Positions 12,001-21,675 of a stretch of DNA of 64,000 bases are shown one piece after another. The stretch is taken from assembly GCA_004794785.1 (NCBI GenBank), contig SJOL01009432.1, positions 335,166-399,165 on the forward strand, written 5' to 3'. Below the pieces are notes generated by a model. That model was not told the DNA's origin, did not search any database, and saw nothing but the letters and a program-made list of their open reading frames with translations. The stretch comes from Opisthorchis felineus (lineage: Eukaryota; Platyhelminthes; Trematoda; Opisthorchiida; Opisthorchiidae). Every line of letters begins with the position of its first letter. Positions within the stretch are counted from its first letter, which is position 1. The translations under genes were made by a program, and so were the position numbers.

Positions 12001-12702
12001 TTGAAAAATTCATCGACCGTGCGAAATGGTTGACGGGCTCGTGTCTGGAGGACAGTACCCTAGCATTGTTAATTATAGAGTTAAGCGACCAATCCCTTTA
12101 TACTCAGTAAAGATGAGAGACCTCGGGCTTTTTGGGACCCAACTCTGTCTTTGCCGTTCCATCCTTGTTTAAAAGAAACCAACGCGCATCCAACAAGGTT
12201 AGGGTGAGTCTTGAAATTTGCGATTGTATGTGAATACCATATATCACATCTACAGTTGGTATAGCTTTATTGTGGTCGATTTCCAACTATAATAACTCAA
12301 CCATACATTATTTTTGTTTCCTCGTGTCGCACAACCAAATACGAAACAGTAGTTAATTGTCGTTGCGTTTTTTAAGTTGATACTCTGTTCTTGGAGCGAA
12401 CAGTTACCTTCCCAATCATCCATGTATTCTACCTCTGTATAAAGGATCGCATGGAAAGCTTGTTTGGACGGTTAAGACGTATCGAACATCTACAACAGAA
12501 GACGGATAATTTTGCTTCTGCTGACAAAGCATTAATGGAAGCGAATGGAGAGCGTGTTCTACATGGTTCCTTGGTCCAGATATTCATCTTGCTTACTGTT
12601 GCTGGTATTCAAACCTTACTTATTCGCGCGTTTTTCGACTTCAACAGTCGTTTCTACCGAGTATGGTTCGGCAGACGATCATCAACCAGCGCCCGATGTT
12701 GA
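1..12702 (+). CDS. p24/TMED family cargo receptor with long Q/H-rich N-terminal extension (5' partial, 4 exons in window)
   Basis: p24 proteins cycle between ER and Golgi in COPI/COPII vesicles and select lumenal cargo. Exons are 1-1143, 1175-1272, 10886-11117 and 12445-12702; phases agree (0, then 2+1, then 0) and in-window coding is 1731 nt (576 codons plus stop). Residues are counted from the window start. Residues 1-19 look like the end of a signal peptide (hydrophobic [13 protein letters not shown]). Residues 20 to about 345 are hydrophilic and rich in Gln, His, Pro and Ser. The GOLD domain spans about 350-445, with the conserved cysteine pair at 367 (IKECVFY) and 429 (YAICFDN) and a [15 protein letters not shown] segment. 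A helical coiled-coil region follows, then a membrane helix at about 533-551 and the tail motif RAFFDF. The FF pair fits COP coat binding; no KKXX ending is seen. The ATG lies upstream of the window. Usual family length is 200-230 aa, so the extension is odd. TMED subfamily is not assigned; GOLD similarity is closest to the TMED1/5-like group by eye. Confidence 0.88.
58..1040 (+). other. Low-complexity Q/H/P/S-rich lumenal extension of the p24 protein
   Basis: This stretch stays open and in frame with the downstream GOLD domain for about 330 codons. It holds many Gln, His, Pro, Ser and Asn residues, no cysteine and no membrane segment. It begins right after a signal-peptide-like segment, so it should be lumenal if translated. 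No known domain is recognised. It could instead belong to an isoform that uses an internal start. Confidence 0.6.
1144..1174 (+). other. 31-nt micro-intron within the GOLD domain
   Basis: The donor is CAG|gtgggt and the acceptor gcgaag|GTT. Removing these 31 nt joins FILDYQ to [10 protein letters not shown] in frame and restores the canonical order of the GOLD beta strands; reading through instead hits a stop at 1159-1161. The length matches the very short introns known from flatworm genes and those seen in the NSD gene of this window. Confidence 0.85.
1273..2447 (+). other. Start of p24 intron 2, no feature recognised
   Basis: The exon 2 donor gtaagt is at 1273-1278 and the intron runs to 10885. 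In this first part I see only short open frames without domain character and no recognisable mobile element. Confidence 0.5.
2448..2620 (-). mobile_element. 3' end fragment of RTE-like LINE family A
   Basis: On the minus strand this holds the family A terminal signature: a perfect 8-bp inverted repeat with a 2-nt loop (ATCAGTGT/ACACTGAT, 2573-2590), followed by GTTGCTGTC and a GAT-rich tail (complement of atcatcatc at about 2551). The same signature occurs on the plus strand at 59701-59718. No coding sequence is left. Confidence 0.6.
2621..3511. other. Intronic stretch, nothing recognised
   Basis: Only short random-looking frames are present. A short direct repeat (gtccttatacg) is visible around 3320-3350. 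Confidence 0.5.
3512..3595 (+). repeat. 31-bp tandem repeat (2.3 units) ending in a tRNA B-box-like sequence
   Basis: Two exact 31-bp units (512-542 and 543-573 of this kilobase) start gtggcccggttacgcgcagc. A partial third unit then diverges into gtggcccgggttcgattctcc, which carries the GGTTCGATTC core of an RNA polymerase III B box and ends in a tRNA-3'-end-like ctgggcacc. This may be a damaged tRNA-derived element that expanded in tandem. Confidence 0.65.
3596..5579. other. Intronic stretch, mostly unrecognised
   Basis: No gene is supported. The open frame at 4876-5202 has no domain character. Short matches to the family A LINE tail (gacagcaacatca near 4901, atcatcatcgacaac near 5167) suggest small tail remnants on the minus strand. 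Confidence 0.4.
5580..6800 (+). mobile_element. Degenerate Penelope-like retroelement (reverse transcriptase plus GIY-YIG remnant)
   Basis: Penelope-like elements encode a reverse transcriptase and often a C-terminal GIY-YIG endonuclease. In order one sees ILDMSNS (5695-5715), [14 protein letters not shown] (about 5829), the catalytic YVDD at 6124-6135, then after a frameshift near 6250 AEFYTRVY and FSSFIDM. After a stop at 6491-6493 come [12 protein letters not shown] (about 6535) and at about 6640-6765 a damaged zinc-binding/GIY-YIG segment (FVRECSEN, then [11 protein letters not shown] in another frame). Several stops, for example at 6067, and frame changes show that it is inactive. The 5' limit is approximate. 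Confidence 0.75.
6801..8925. other. Intronic stretch, nothing firmly recognised
   Basis: Short overlapping frames on both strands at 7770-8190 have no recognisable domain. Some of this may be more decayed mobile-element sequence, including the 3' end of the upstream Penelope-like element. Confidence 0.4.
8926..10440 (+). mobile_element. RTE-like LINE, family A, 5'-truncated copy
   Basis: The copy starts inside the reverse transcriptase ([19 protein letters not shown]) and continues with [20 protein letters not shown] and motif A ([12 protein letters not shown], about 9175-9210). The motif C region at 9450-9470 reads ENADD after a frame change, so the Tyr is lost. The C-terminal domain at 9640-10197 holds LLYGCKTW and [20 protein letters not shown], typical of RTE-type elements (SR2-like in schistosomes). 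The 3' end is AT-rich with GTTGAACACTGAT near 10413. It lies in p24 intron 2 in the sense direction. It is not functional. Confidence 0.8.
10441..10885 (+). other. End of p24 intron 2
   Basis: A sequence at 10571-10640 (ggattagcgtagcggtcaagg ... tagttcgaagctgatt) has weak A-box and B-box character and could be an old tRNA-derived insertion. The intron ends with the good acceptor ctttaacctactttcag before 10886. Confidence 0.35.
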
Positions 12703-12888
12703 CTTTGCCTATTCTAGTCTCCTTTTTGTTGTACCGACGCCGCCATTCGTGTTACCGCTCCCGTCTTTCTTCGCCCAGTGAAATACTCACAATACCGAGC
12801 TTCCATGATGTTATACGGTTTGTTGTTCATTTCGTTAGTCGAGTTTTCCCGTCACATCATCGTGAGTGCAATTTCAAACTCCATATCA

Positions 12889-12894
12889 AATAAA
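12889..12894 (+). terminator. Polyadenylation signal AATAAA of the p24 gene
   Basis: This canonical hexamer lies 187 nt after the p24 stop codon and is followed by a T-rich stretch (about 12918-12945). The distance and context suit cleavage shortly downstream. The same hexamer is common by chance in AT-rich DNA. Confidence 0.5.
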
Positions 12895-13980
12895 TACGTA
12901 TCTTGTCTCCACCGTCTTCTTTCTTTTCCTGTACTCGTTGTAGTTAGCTTGAACCAATTCAGCAACTGACTGGCTGACTCGTCACTCAGAGTGTGGTTGC
13001 CTGGCGCGGTTTTCACATGGGGGTTGGTCAATTAAGCTGATAGCATAGTCGTAGCCAGTTTCGCCTGCCCTGAAGACAGTCTAGGACCCAGTGTCTAACA
13101 GTAGTTGTCGCTTGGATCTGAGTTAAGATTCATAGCGCATTAAGCGAACAAACCCAAGTGAACCCGACCCGCATGATTGACTTGTTTGTGGCCCATTGCC
13201 TTCACTCACTCAAAATAGGCTTTTAATTACGAAATTGCGTTTGTGGTTCCCAGGACATTTAGGAAGTTGGGAACTCCAGCTTTTGTTTTGTGTGGCATAT
13301 ACGATTGCATGGCGGGCACGCTTCGATGGATGATGGCCAATTTAAAACAGGTGAGAGAGGCTTGTTATAGAGAAATCTGGTTGGTCAACAGTCAAAGGTG
13401 TGCAACAACAAGTGCTACCAGTTGCTTATATGCTGCGCATGCTCTGTTGCTTGGAGCATTTTCTCGTTGACCTGTTCTGTCCGCATGTGTGCTGCGTCAA
13501 GATTGTTCCCCATCCGACAGAGACTGCATCATTTTTTCCTGAGCTCAGCTCCTAGTACGCTGGGTCAGACCTCGCGAAAACCTTCTGCCATACGTGGTGA
13601 ATCCTCGCATCTAAGTAAAGTCTGGAATTACTGGACTTACTGTGGGACCGTGGATCAAATCCATGGATTTGTGGACCTATTTTGCTTATCCTGAGCGATC
13701 AGCATCCCTTTATATTTCAATGGCACCTAAGATTTTTTAGAGCGAGCGCTTCTCAATCAAGCTTCGACGCCATTGGCGCCAAAAATCAACCAAGTTTGGC
13801 AACTCAGAGAACATTCGATATTTAATATGTTGATTTCATCTGAAAGTATGATGATTGTTTACAGTTTACAGCTGCATTCTCAAGAGGCGCATCTTTTCAT
13901 CCCTTCCGTATGCAATACACATTTGATTCCATTCCAAGGTACGCATTCATTGGTGTTGTGTATTTAACTTCAGCCAGAGA
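12895..13980. other. Intergenic region between p24 and NXT
   Basis: About 1.1 kb without a convincing gene. It should hold the NXT promoter, but no core element stands out. Just before the NXT start the sequence tgtatttaacttcag is a good splice-acceptor-like site. It could serve a 5'-UTR intron or spliced-leader trans-splicing, which is common in flatworms. Confidence 0.4.
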
Positions 13981-14895
13981 ATGCATTCAGTCAAAATGGA
14001 TGAAGATGAAGAGAAACGCTGGCGGCTTGCTTCTGAAGCCGGGCAGAAGTTTAGCTCACTCTACTATCGTGCATTCGATAAACCCAATCGTCCAGAGATA
14101 CCTGGCTTCTTTATGGATACCGTGGTGCTCCTTTGGAATGGCAACAGAGTGGAAGGAAACGATGCCGTAGTGCAATTTTTAAACAAGCTTCCCAAATGTT
14201 CGACTATGCTTCATTCGCTCTCTGCTCAACCAGTACACAGTACGTTGTTCATTGGTTTCGATTTTTTTTCACATGATATTTTGAGTACTGTTTTGTCACA
14301 GCTCACCAAACAGGGGTCATCTGACTGAGCCAGTGCGTTTCAGATTTGCACTCATCTGTCGTTCCTGAAGGCCTGAATAGCAACTTCTCAGTAATACGGA
14401 GTTTTGCGCATTTCCGTCGAAGCCTCTAAGACAATGCGGTATAACAATGGCACGATTTGCATCGGAACAAAATGTGTTCATGGTAGATGGGTTTCAGAAA
14501 ACCCCTTTCAATGACTCTGCCAAAAGGGGAGGGAATTTTTAAGTATGTTAACTTTTAGTCTGATCTTGGCGTGAGGTTTTTCGGTTTCAGAGCTCTACAC
14601 ACTCTCACCAGCTCTTTCAGAAATCCTGTTACAATCTGGAATCCTCAGTTGTTTTTTTCGCATCCTGCTACCAAAGTGCAAAAGAGTGACATTGGTCAAA
14701 CTGTAACTGAACTAATAGATGAACTCTTCTAACTGGTCAGTTTCTGAAGTTGTCGATTGGCGAAACTGTGAGGGCCTGTACTGCCCGCATTTTGTGAGTG
14801 GTGATGATAATATTCTTTCCTTGGCGTTCCCGCTGGCTCTAATTGATGTATCATATCCGTTGAAACGTACATTGCTTGTATAGGTATCCTTTGTA

Positions 14896-14928
<33 letters not shown>

Positions 14929-15828
14929 TATGTGGTCTACTATAACACCGGAATCTTTGAAAGGATCCGTTTCGGAAAACCGATCCCATATCATTATTTG
15001 GGTACTGTGCGATCTGAAGATGACTCACAGAGGTACTCGTGGATATAGATGAAATTCCTTCAGCAGATGATGATAGGGTTGCAAGCGCTTACTTAAAGTA
15101 ACCAGATCCCCTGCTGACTGTCATTACGGCGTAAGGTTTGTACAAGACGGGTGTATTCTACATGACGGTTGTGGTATTCGTTCGCCATTCGCAGCTCTTT
15201 CGTTCCATGGCCAGGCACCCCAATGGGAGCTCCTGGACCCTAACACCAATAGTGTCATGCAACATTTTAACAGATGTCAGAGGTTAGTTTTTAAGTGGCC
15301 CTACTCTGGCGACACTTCTCGGAAGCGTATTTCGCACCTAGTTAGCTGTAGACCCTGCACCTCACAGCTTGTCCAGACAGTTGCTTCGTTTCCCATTTCC
15401 TCCTATCCATTCGTCTAAGAGTATTTTGTCTTTTCCCACCACAAGGTAAAAGGAAAACCCATTCTTCACAGTTATTTCGTAACTCTTTCACGGTGCTGGA
15501 TTCCAAGCTTTGCGTTCAGTTTTTGATATGTTTCGCACTTTTATTGTGTCAGTAATTGCGCGCTATTGCTGCACAGGAATGTACATGATAGAACAAACCC
15601 TGTGCATTCAGGTTGTAAATATACAGTTTGCTTCATTCTGACACGGACTCATAATTTTTCGTTGCTTTAGAAAGTCTCAGTGGAGATCGGTTATTGGTCC
15701 TTGTGAATGTGTTCGGCACCATCAAATTCGACCTACATAATACCCGCCAGTTTTCCGAAACCTTCTTCCTCACACAAAAGGATGATCTCTGGCGTATTCA
15801 GTCCGATACATTTCGGTTTATCGATTGA
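13981..15828 (+). CDS. NXT1: NTF2-related export protein (NXT1/p15), complete, two exons
   Basis: NXT1 heterodimerises with NXF1 (TAP) to carry mRNA through nuclear pores. Exons are 13981-14239 and 15671-15828; the junction is phase 1 (CAC A|gtacgt ... gctttag|AA), and the product is 138 aa against about 140 for animal NXT1. Landmarks of the NTF2-like fold are EAGQKFSSLYYRAFDK at the N-terminus, VVLLWNGNRVEG, FLNKLP, SLSAQPVH at the exon junction, then LLVLVNVFGTIKFD, FSETFFLTQKDDLWRIQSD and TFRFID before the stop. A second ATG at 13996 would give 133 aa. The single intron of 1431 nt holds an AT microsatellite. No frameshift or missing core motif was noted. Confidence 0.92.
14896..14922. repeat. 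(AT)n microsatellite in the NXT intron
   Basis: About 13 uninterrupted AT units, followed by an imperfect TATTATATTAT stretch. It should be polymorphic in length. Confidence 0.9.
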
Positions 15829-18800
15829 TGCAACTTCCATGCATTATTGTACACTATGTAAACATTCCCGAACCCACAAACCCATACCTATGAGATGCTT
15901 TCATATTTTCAATTATTTTTATGATAAGCTATCGGGTTGTTGGTTACCAGACTAAAATAGTATTTGGTGGGGTTTGAAGCTGCCGCCGATGTCCCTGAGA
16001 TCCTCGTCATTTTTGGGACAAAATATAATAATGGGAAGGAAATCATTGCCTATTACGTTGAATGATTGCGTTTTATCACTAGCATTCGAGAATAGCTAAC
16101 TGTAAGAAGCTAGATAATGTGTTTTTTATGTTGAGACTTCTCGATATTTTTTGTGATACGTCCAGATTAAGTTGGTGGTCTCTATTAAATTCTTAGGATG
16201 ATCGGACAGGAAGCATAGACTCTGCAGAAATCTATACATGGCAGACGTTGAATAATCCTCAGCTTCCTATTGAAACAGAAGGACTCCCATCGGATCATTT
16301 GAGATATATCAGGATATTCGAAACGCAAAGATCCACTTTTTCGAGATTGGCCCGAATAATGGGCTACCCCAACTAGCCTTATCTTAAGACGACGAGAATT
16401 GGAGACTGGTGAATAAAACCAATGTTTTTGTATCGATATCTGCCTACCCCGACGGATGCGGTCCAGACTGATATGGTGTGAGTGTGTTTCATGTGCAACG
16501 AAATGTTATGTTAACTTGTCCCCCCGTGGAATGACCACCTCACAAAACTAACTAGAGGTGTCCTTTCTAAAGGGGGAAGGTTTTGTTCCTACAAAAGTTC
16601 TGTTGCATGAATGAGGAAAAATCCTTCGAATCGCTTAGTACGTTCTAACTAGAAGATTTGTGGTTCAAAATCATTTCCGTCCACCTATCTGGGTTATTCC
16701 AGGAGTTATTTTCATTAACCAAAGCAGACCTCACCCATAGAAGCGTCTGCTTGAACTAAGCACCTGATTTTCATAGCTGCATTTCTATAAAGCCACTAGC
16801 GAAGCATGAAATCAGGTAACCAAAGTTGTGAATGAACATTGCTTTTGCTGGAATACAGTTGCTTGCGTATGAAGAGACCGCATGCTCTGTTTGCTCCGTT
16901 AAAGCCTATTTCATTGACGAGCTCCGTCCGGAAAAAGACTACTTATGGTGGGTTCCTGAAAGAAACGCTTACTTTAACTTCATCGCACCTGACTACTGCC
17001 AAAAGATGAACCGGTCGCGTGAATATCCCTTACCGGGACAGCCGCTGTCTGTCGATTAACACAAGGCCTGCTTGAAGGGGGCACCATAGACGGATACAGG
17101 GCTCGACTATGCGAAGTCTAGCAGCCAGGTCTTCGGTTGCCGCTGTAATAACGGTATTATTCTCAGCTCAATTCTGTCTGAGCCTTCCAAGCTAGCGTTT
17201 CTGTCAAAACAACCAAAGGTGCACAACGTGTATTAACGTCCGAAACCAGGTCAAAAACACTTGTACAGCGCGTCGTATATAATGCTTATGCGGCGACGAC
17301 ATTCTGGAATTTCTGACGCCCTCTGGATGCGGCATTCGGCGAATACTGGACCCTGCTTGGTTGTTGGGTCCAGACTTCCGATCAATCAGAGATCATCTTG
17401 ATGCTGGACCGGCAAGCGACCCGTTTTTTGGCCAATCATGTGCGGGATAGGCTTCTTGGCTGTAGCTCCGCCTAACTGCGAATGGTAAGGCGGTATAGGT
17501 GCAGAATCCTGCCTAACAACTGTCTAGAAATATACCTTCAGTATGTGTCGTATCCTGAATCCGATTGCAGTACGTTGGATGCTGCCTGAAACGAGCGGGT
17601 TTCTCCTTTGTAAATCTGTGTTCTAATGTGAATGGTAAGCCTGGGGATGTCCAAATTGGTTGTGCGGAGTTTTGTGTTTGTCTAATTTACGGGAAGGATA
17701 CTGCTTGGCTGAATATCCACAGTTGTCGCCTGTATTGGGTCTATTAGTACTGTGAAAGCGCCATGAAACCGTGTTCATGGTCGCTGCTTGCATATTGTTT
17801 CTACTCCCATCACAGCTGTGGTTATTGGCAACGTCTCAAACAACCTAAACGCGTGACAGAAAAATAGCCCCAACATTTCTAGCAAATAGGTTCACCCTGG
17901 ATCGTACACCCAATAGCAGAGCAGCGAGCATGCTCCTTGAATTCAGCGTGATTTCCAACATAAAGTAATACTTGCTGGTGAGCTCGGAACTTTCAGTGGC
18001 TCCTGTAATATACGGATGCATTTGCTGACTCAGGAGTTCTTGCTCCTGACACTTCCATTCGATCTGTTTCAGGATTTAAACTAAATCCTCAGCCAGTGTT
18101 TACTAAGAGTGTTGGATTCTATCAAAGAAAAGGAGACTACCTGAACGAACCTAGACATTCGTCGTTATTGCCCGTTTAGAAAAAAGGATCAAAGGTTACG
18201 TATAAGCGCTTGGGTGCAGCGGCGCCATTGGCCATTCGACCTCACCATGTCGGTGGGAGTATCTAGAATTTGGCGGAGCATTCCTCAGTATTCCTATCTC
18301 ACAGACGGCATGAACCAAAACAGCTAAGATCCGTCAGTATGGCTTTCATGCCAGACGCCTTGTCTGCACTGTCTTGCTGTAAGCACAAGCTTCATCGAAC
18401 AGGACAGGACAAGACAATCGATCATCTGACAAACAAAGGGCATGACCGGGCCAGTTTAGTTGGCTACTTCGTATGACATCCTCAAGCGCTAGAGTTATCT
18501 ATGTGTTGCCGAAAAACATTACACTTTAACATTGCCACCATCCCCCAAATAGGTGTGCAGTACAGGCAGTCGCCTTGTTTTCAATACATTGACTGAGCTT
18601 CCACATGACCTAATCCAGGAAGCACTGCAGCGTTGTAAATCATCCAATATGTCGATAAACTGACGTAACACCGTCAGCAAAGTTGCCTGAGCTGAATGAA
18701 AACGATTAGAACATCACCGACATGAGATAAGCAAAAGAGATTGCTCCAGTTTTGGCGTCGAAATCAGCATTCTGCTGGGTCTCGCAGCAGAGAAGGTGCG

Positions 18801-20981
18801 AGTTGTGCTCTATGGCCCTTGGGGGCGTGAAGTCTGAGTACTGGTTAAATCTTTCGTCATCGATGTCTCAGAACCGCGACTGGGCTTGTTTCGGTATTCG
18901 CCGTGTGACCCGGAAACTGATAGTTTCTTGAATGCTGAATTTCCCGAAAAACGACAAAAGCTTGTGCAATTGCAGCCGCTAATTTACTTCATGGCCACAG
19001 CTTCGGTTTGACCTGTACTTCATTTATTCGATGTTCTCTATACAAAAGAGTACCGGTCAATCAGGTTGTATGGTGCTAGGTAGCCCTCGCTGTCGTCTGG
19101 AAGTACCGTCATACAACCTATTGGGAACTTAAGCGTTTTGTTACGCAGCCTCTAGACTGGTTGCCAGGTGTATCTGCTGTTCACTTGTACCTTGGATTTT
19201 CATATCATTGCATGGAAGTGAATTCTGTTGTGTTTCACTGACTCACGTGTATCTGCAAATAATCCTTCTTAACTCTCAGCATTCCAGAGTTTTAAGCCTA
19301 CAACGGTGTTACAAGTGACATTTTGTGACCGTCGTTATAGAGGACACGATAATTACCGGCATGCACTAGCCAGAAACGTGTACCGTGGTCCACCCAGGAG
19401 TTCACAACCACGACCATCAACTTAGCATGCTGATGACCAGAAGTTCCCCCTATTCATCCTTAGAGTACAGGGAGTCCACCCGGTTGCACATGGCTTAGCA
19501 CAAACCGCTTGCGGTGTTACCTATCATGCATGGGAGTCCACCACCATAGTCCGATGGGACAGGCAAACCTGCAAACACAGCCCACAATAATTGGCCCGTT
19601 GTTGGCTGAGCTTGTTCAACTTGATGTAAACGTCTTATCGCCAGTCTGGGTAGCAGAAACAATGCAACAGTGCAGTGTCTCATACACATAGTTGTTCCTT
19701 GACGTTTTCTCCAACCGTTCCCGTCTGTGTAGAGGATGTCACTTTTAGCCTGTCTTGGCTGACGGCCGACCTAGCGCGATACTGTGCTCAGATATGCATA
19801 TTGCCAATGCAGCAAAACTTAGTTAGAAAGATCCTCCGGGCCCTCAGCCAAAGCCATTGGCTCAAACGCCTTTTCACAGTGTGGTTTCTGTAAGATTACC
19901 ACAGCGCCACTAGTTAAAAAAGTTGGCACGTGTTTAGAAATGGAGGCTGTCAGCTGGGCTCTGTCAGGGTCACATGAACACGTCAGCAGTGTAGCACAGT
20001 TTATCAGTCGCACAAATCGCCAAGCCATGGTAAGGTGACTGAACCATGGAGCCCTGTTGTGTGGGTCATTCGCTCGACGCAGCCGAGGATTCTTTCATCG
20101 CAATAACTCTAATCACAACAGCCTTTTAAATGGGAGATTCACGACGAGACAGGCGCTGGTACTATACACAAAGCATCTAATATCAGCTCTTGTTACCTGT
20201 CCTCTACAAGTTCGGGTTAAAAGATCACTTCAGATCCAACCGTTAGGAAACGTTAAGTGGAATCAACCAGAGTACTGTGTTCACCACAAATTTATCGTTT
20301 AATAAGTTTGACCATAATTTCTTGGTCAATGCTTTGAGGGCTCTTTTGTGGATCACCCAAAGGACAATCGGAAAGATACCATGGGTCGATTGTTTGGAGC
20401 TATCAGTTAGGCCGCCTACGTACAACTACACCAGTTCGAAACGGAATCGTTTTCTACAGACGTTTTTCACTTGTCAAGAAGCCATAATACTGATAAGTAC
20501 TACTCGTAGGAGAATAACATTCACTTGCCTGAAACGAATAGGGAACAGCGGTCAATTACTCAAATGCATCAGGGCTTATCTGAAGCGTGTTTCTGGCGTA
20601 CCTTCTGACGAGGTGAAGTGCCTGATGTAAACAGGCGTGTTTGAGGAAAACTAAGTCTGGTTAGAACAGAGAGTGACTTTACCGTTCTATCTGTGTACCT
20701 CTCTCTTTCCGTTTGAAAATAAGCCCACATTTAGTATTTAGTGTTTCATATTTGGACTTCTCACCAGACAAATGAAACGACAGTTGTGTAAGAAGAATCA
20801 TCTCAAAAAAGGATTTAAAATCTTGGTATCAGTAGTGTAATAAATGACCAGGTTTGGGAAAAGACCGCAACACAGAGAAACGATTTAGCAGAATTACGAA
20901 ACGCAGTTCCGAATGACGAAAATAAATGCAAAGGCGAGGACAATGTAGACAAATGGACGAAAACAGAACTGTCACCGGTAG
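15829..20981. other. Intergenic region between convergent NXT and NSD genes
   Basis: About 5 kb between the NXT stop and the NSD stop. No RNA gene or recognisable mobile element was found. The only frame with protein-like composition is at 16859-17059. A weak ATTAAA at 16184-16189 could serve NXT. No AATAAA on the minus strand was seen close behind the NSD stop. Confidence 0.45.
16859..17059 (+). CDS. Possible terminal exon of an unknown protein
   Basis: Not recognised. The open frame of about 67 codons starts behind the acceptor-like tgctggaatacag and ends at a TAA at 17057. Its composition is protein-like, with four cysteines (CSVCSV near the start) and an aromatic stretch (YLWWVPERNAYFNF). 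No partner exon was found upstream, so it may be a relic of a mobile element or a chance frame. Confidence 0.25.
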   Translation: MLAYEETACSVCSVKAYFIDELRPEKDYLWWVPERNAYFNFIAPDYCQKMNRSREYPLPGQPLSVD

Positions 20982-21675
20982 TTATTTCGGCAACGAGTCT
21001 TTGTGTAAACGAGGTCGTTTTTTATCCAGAGCGGGACTGACAACTGACGGCCTTTTACGGATTCCATTCACTGCTGTCGTTTTGGAAGATGCATCGCTCG
21101 GTGAAGACGAGGTTTCGTTAGCCGACGCAAACATTTCGGTCTTTAGTTTCCGCTTCAATGTGACCTTGAGCGGTTCCACACGACGTTCAGCCTCGCCCTT
21201 AGGTACAATCCCCGGCTGAACATTCTCAATTTCCTCTGCAACTAGGTTTTCCGTGGTTTCTTTGATTCCCTTTGTTGTCTTTATTCCTTTGCCCGTGGGC
21301 TTTTTATCTGAATCCGCGAGCTGAGGTCGGTGGCCTGGACCGGTGATTTTCATGCCCGCGTGATCGGTACAAATCCAACGGAAACTGGAGATGATTGTTG
21401 AGCTAGTAATGGAATTCAAGCCGGTCTTTGCAAGATCCCACCGTTCCTTATCCAAGTCATCCACTTCGATCTTCGAATCGAGCGCGTGCTCCAAGCAGTA
21501 TGAGTTTGGACAGCGCCAGCACAAGTGAGTCGAAGGATGTCCACATTGATCACAATAGTGCCAAGGGCAGTACCAAATACCACTAGGTGGGCTGGACAGT
21601 CCCAAGCAATTCAGGTGGAATGATTTGGGGCAGCTGCTCTTGTCACAAAGCAGTAATTCACCACCGTCCCCACAT
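20982..21675 (-). other. NSD exon 17: C5HCH PHD finger and basic C-terminus
   Basis: The finger reads [36 protein letters not shown] and [13 protein letters not shown], the C5HCH module that ends NSD proteins and in NSD1 mediates cofactor binding. It is followed by about 110 residues rich in Lys, Ser and Thr with several nuclear-localisation-like clusters (KRPRLHK) and a TAA at 20984-20982. Confidence 0.93.

Noticed and set aside
20926..21219. Plus-strand open frame of 97 codons
   Set aside because: Antisense shadow of the last NSD exon.
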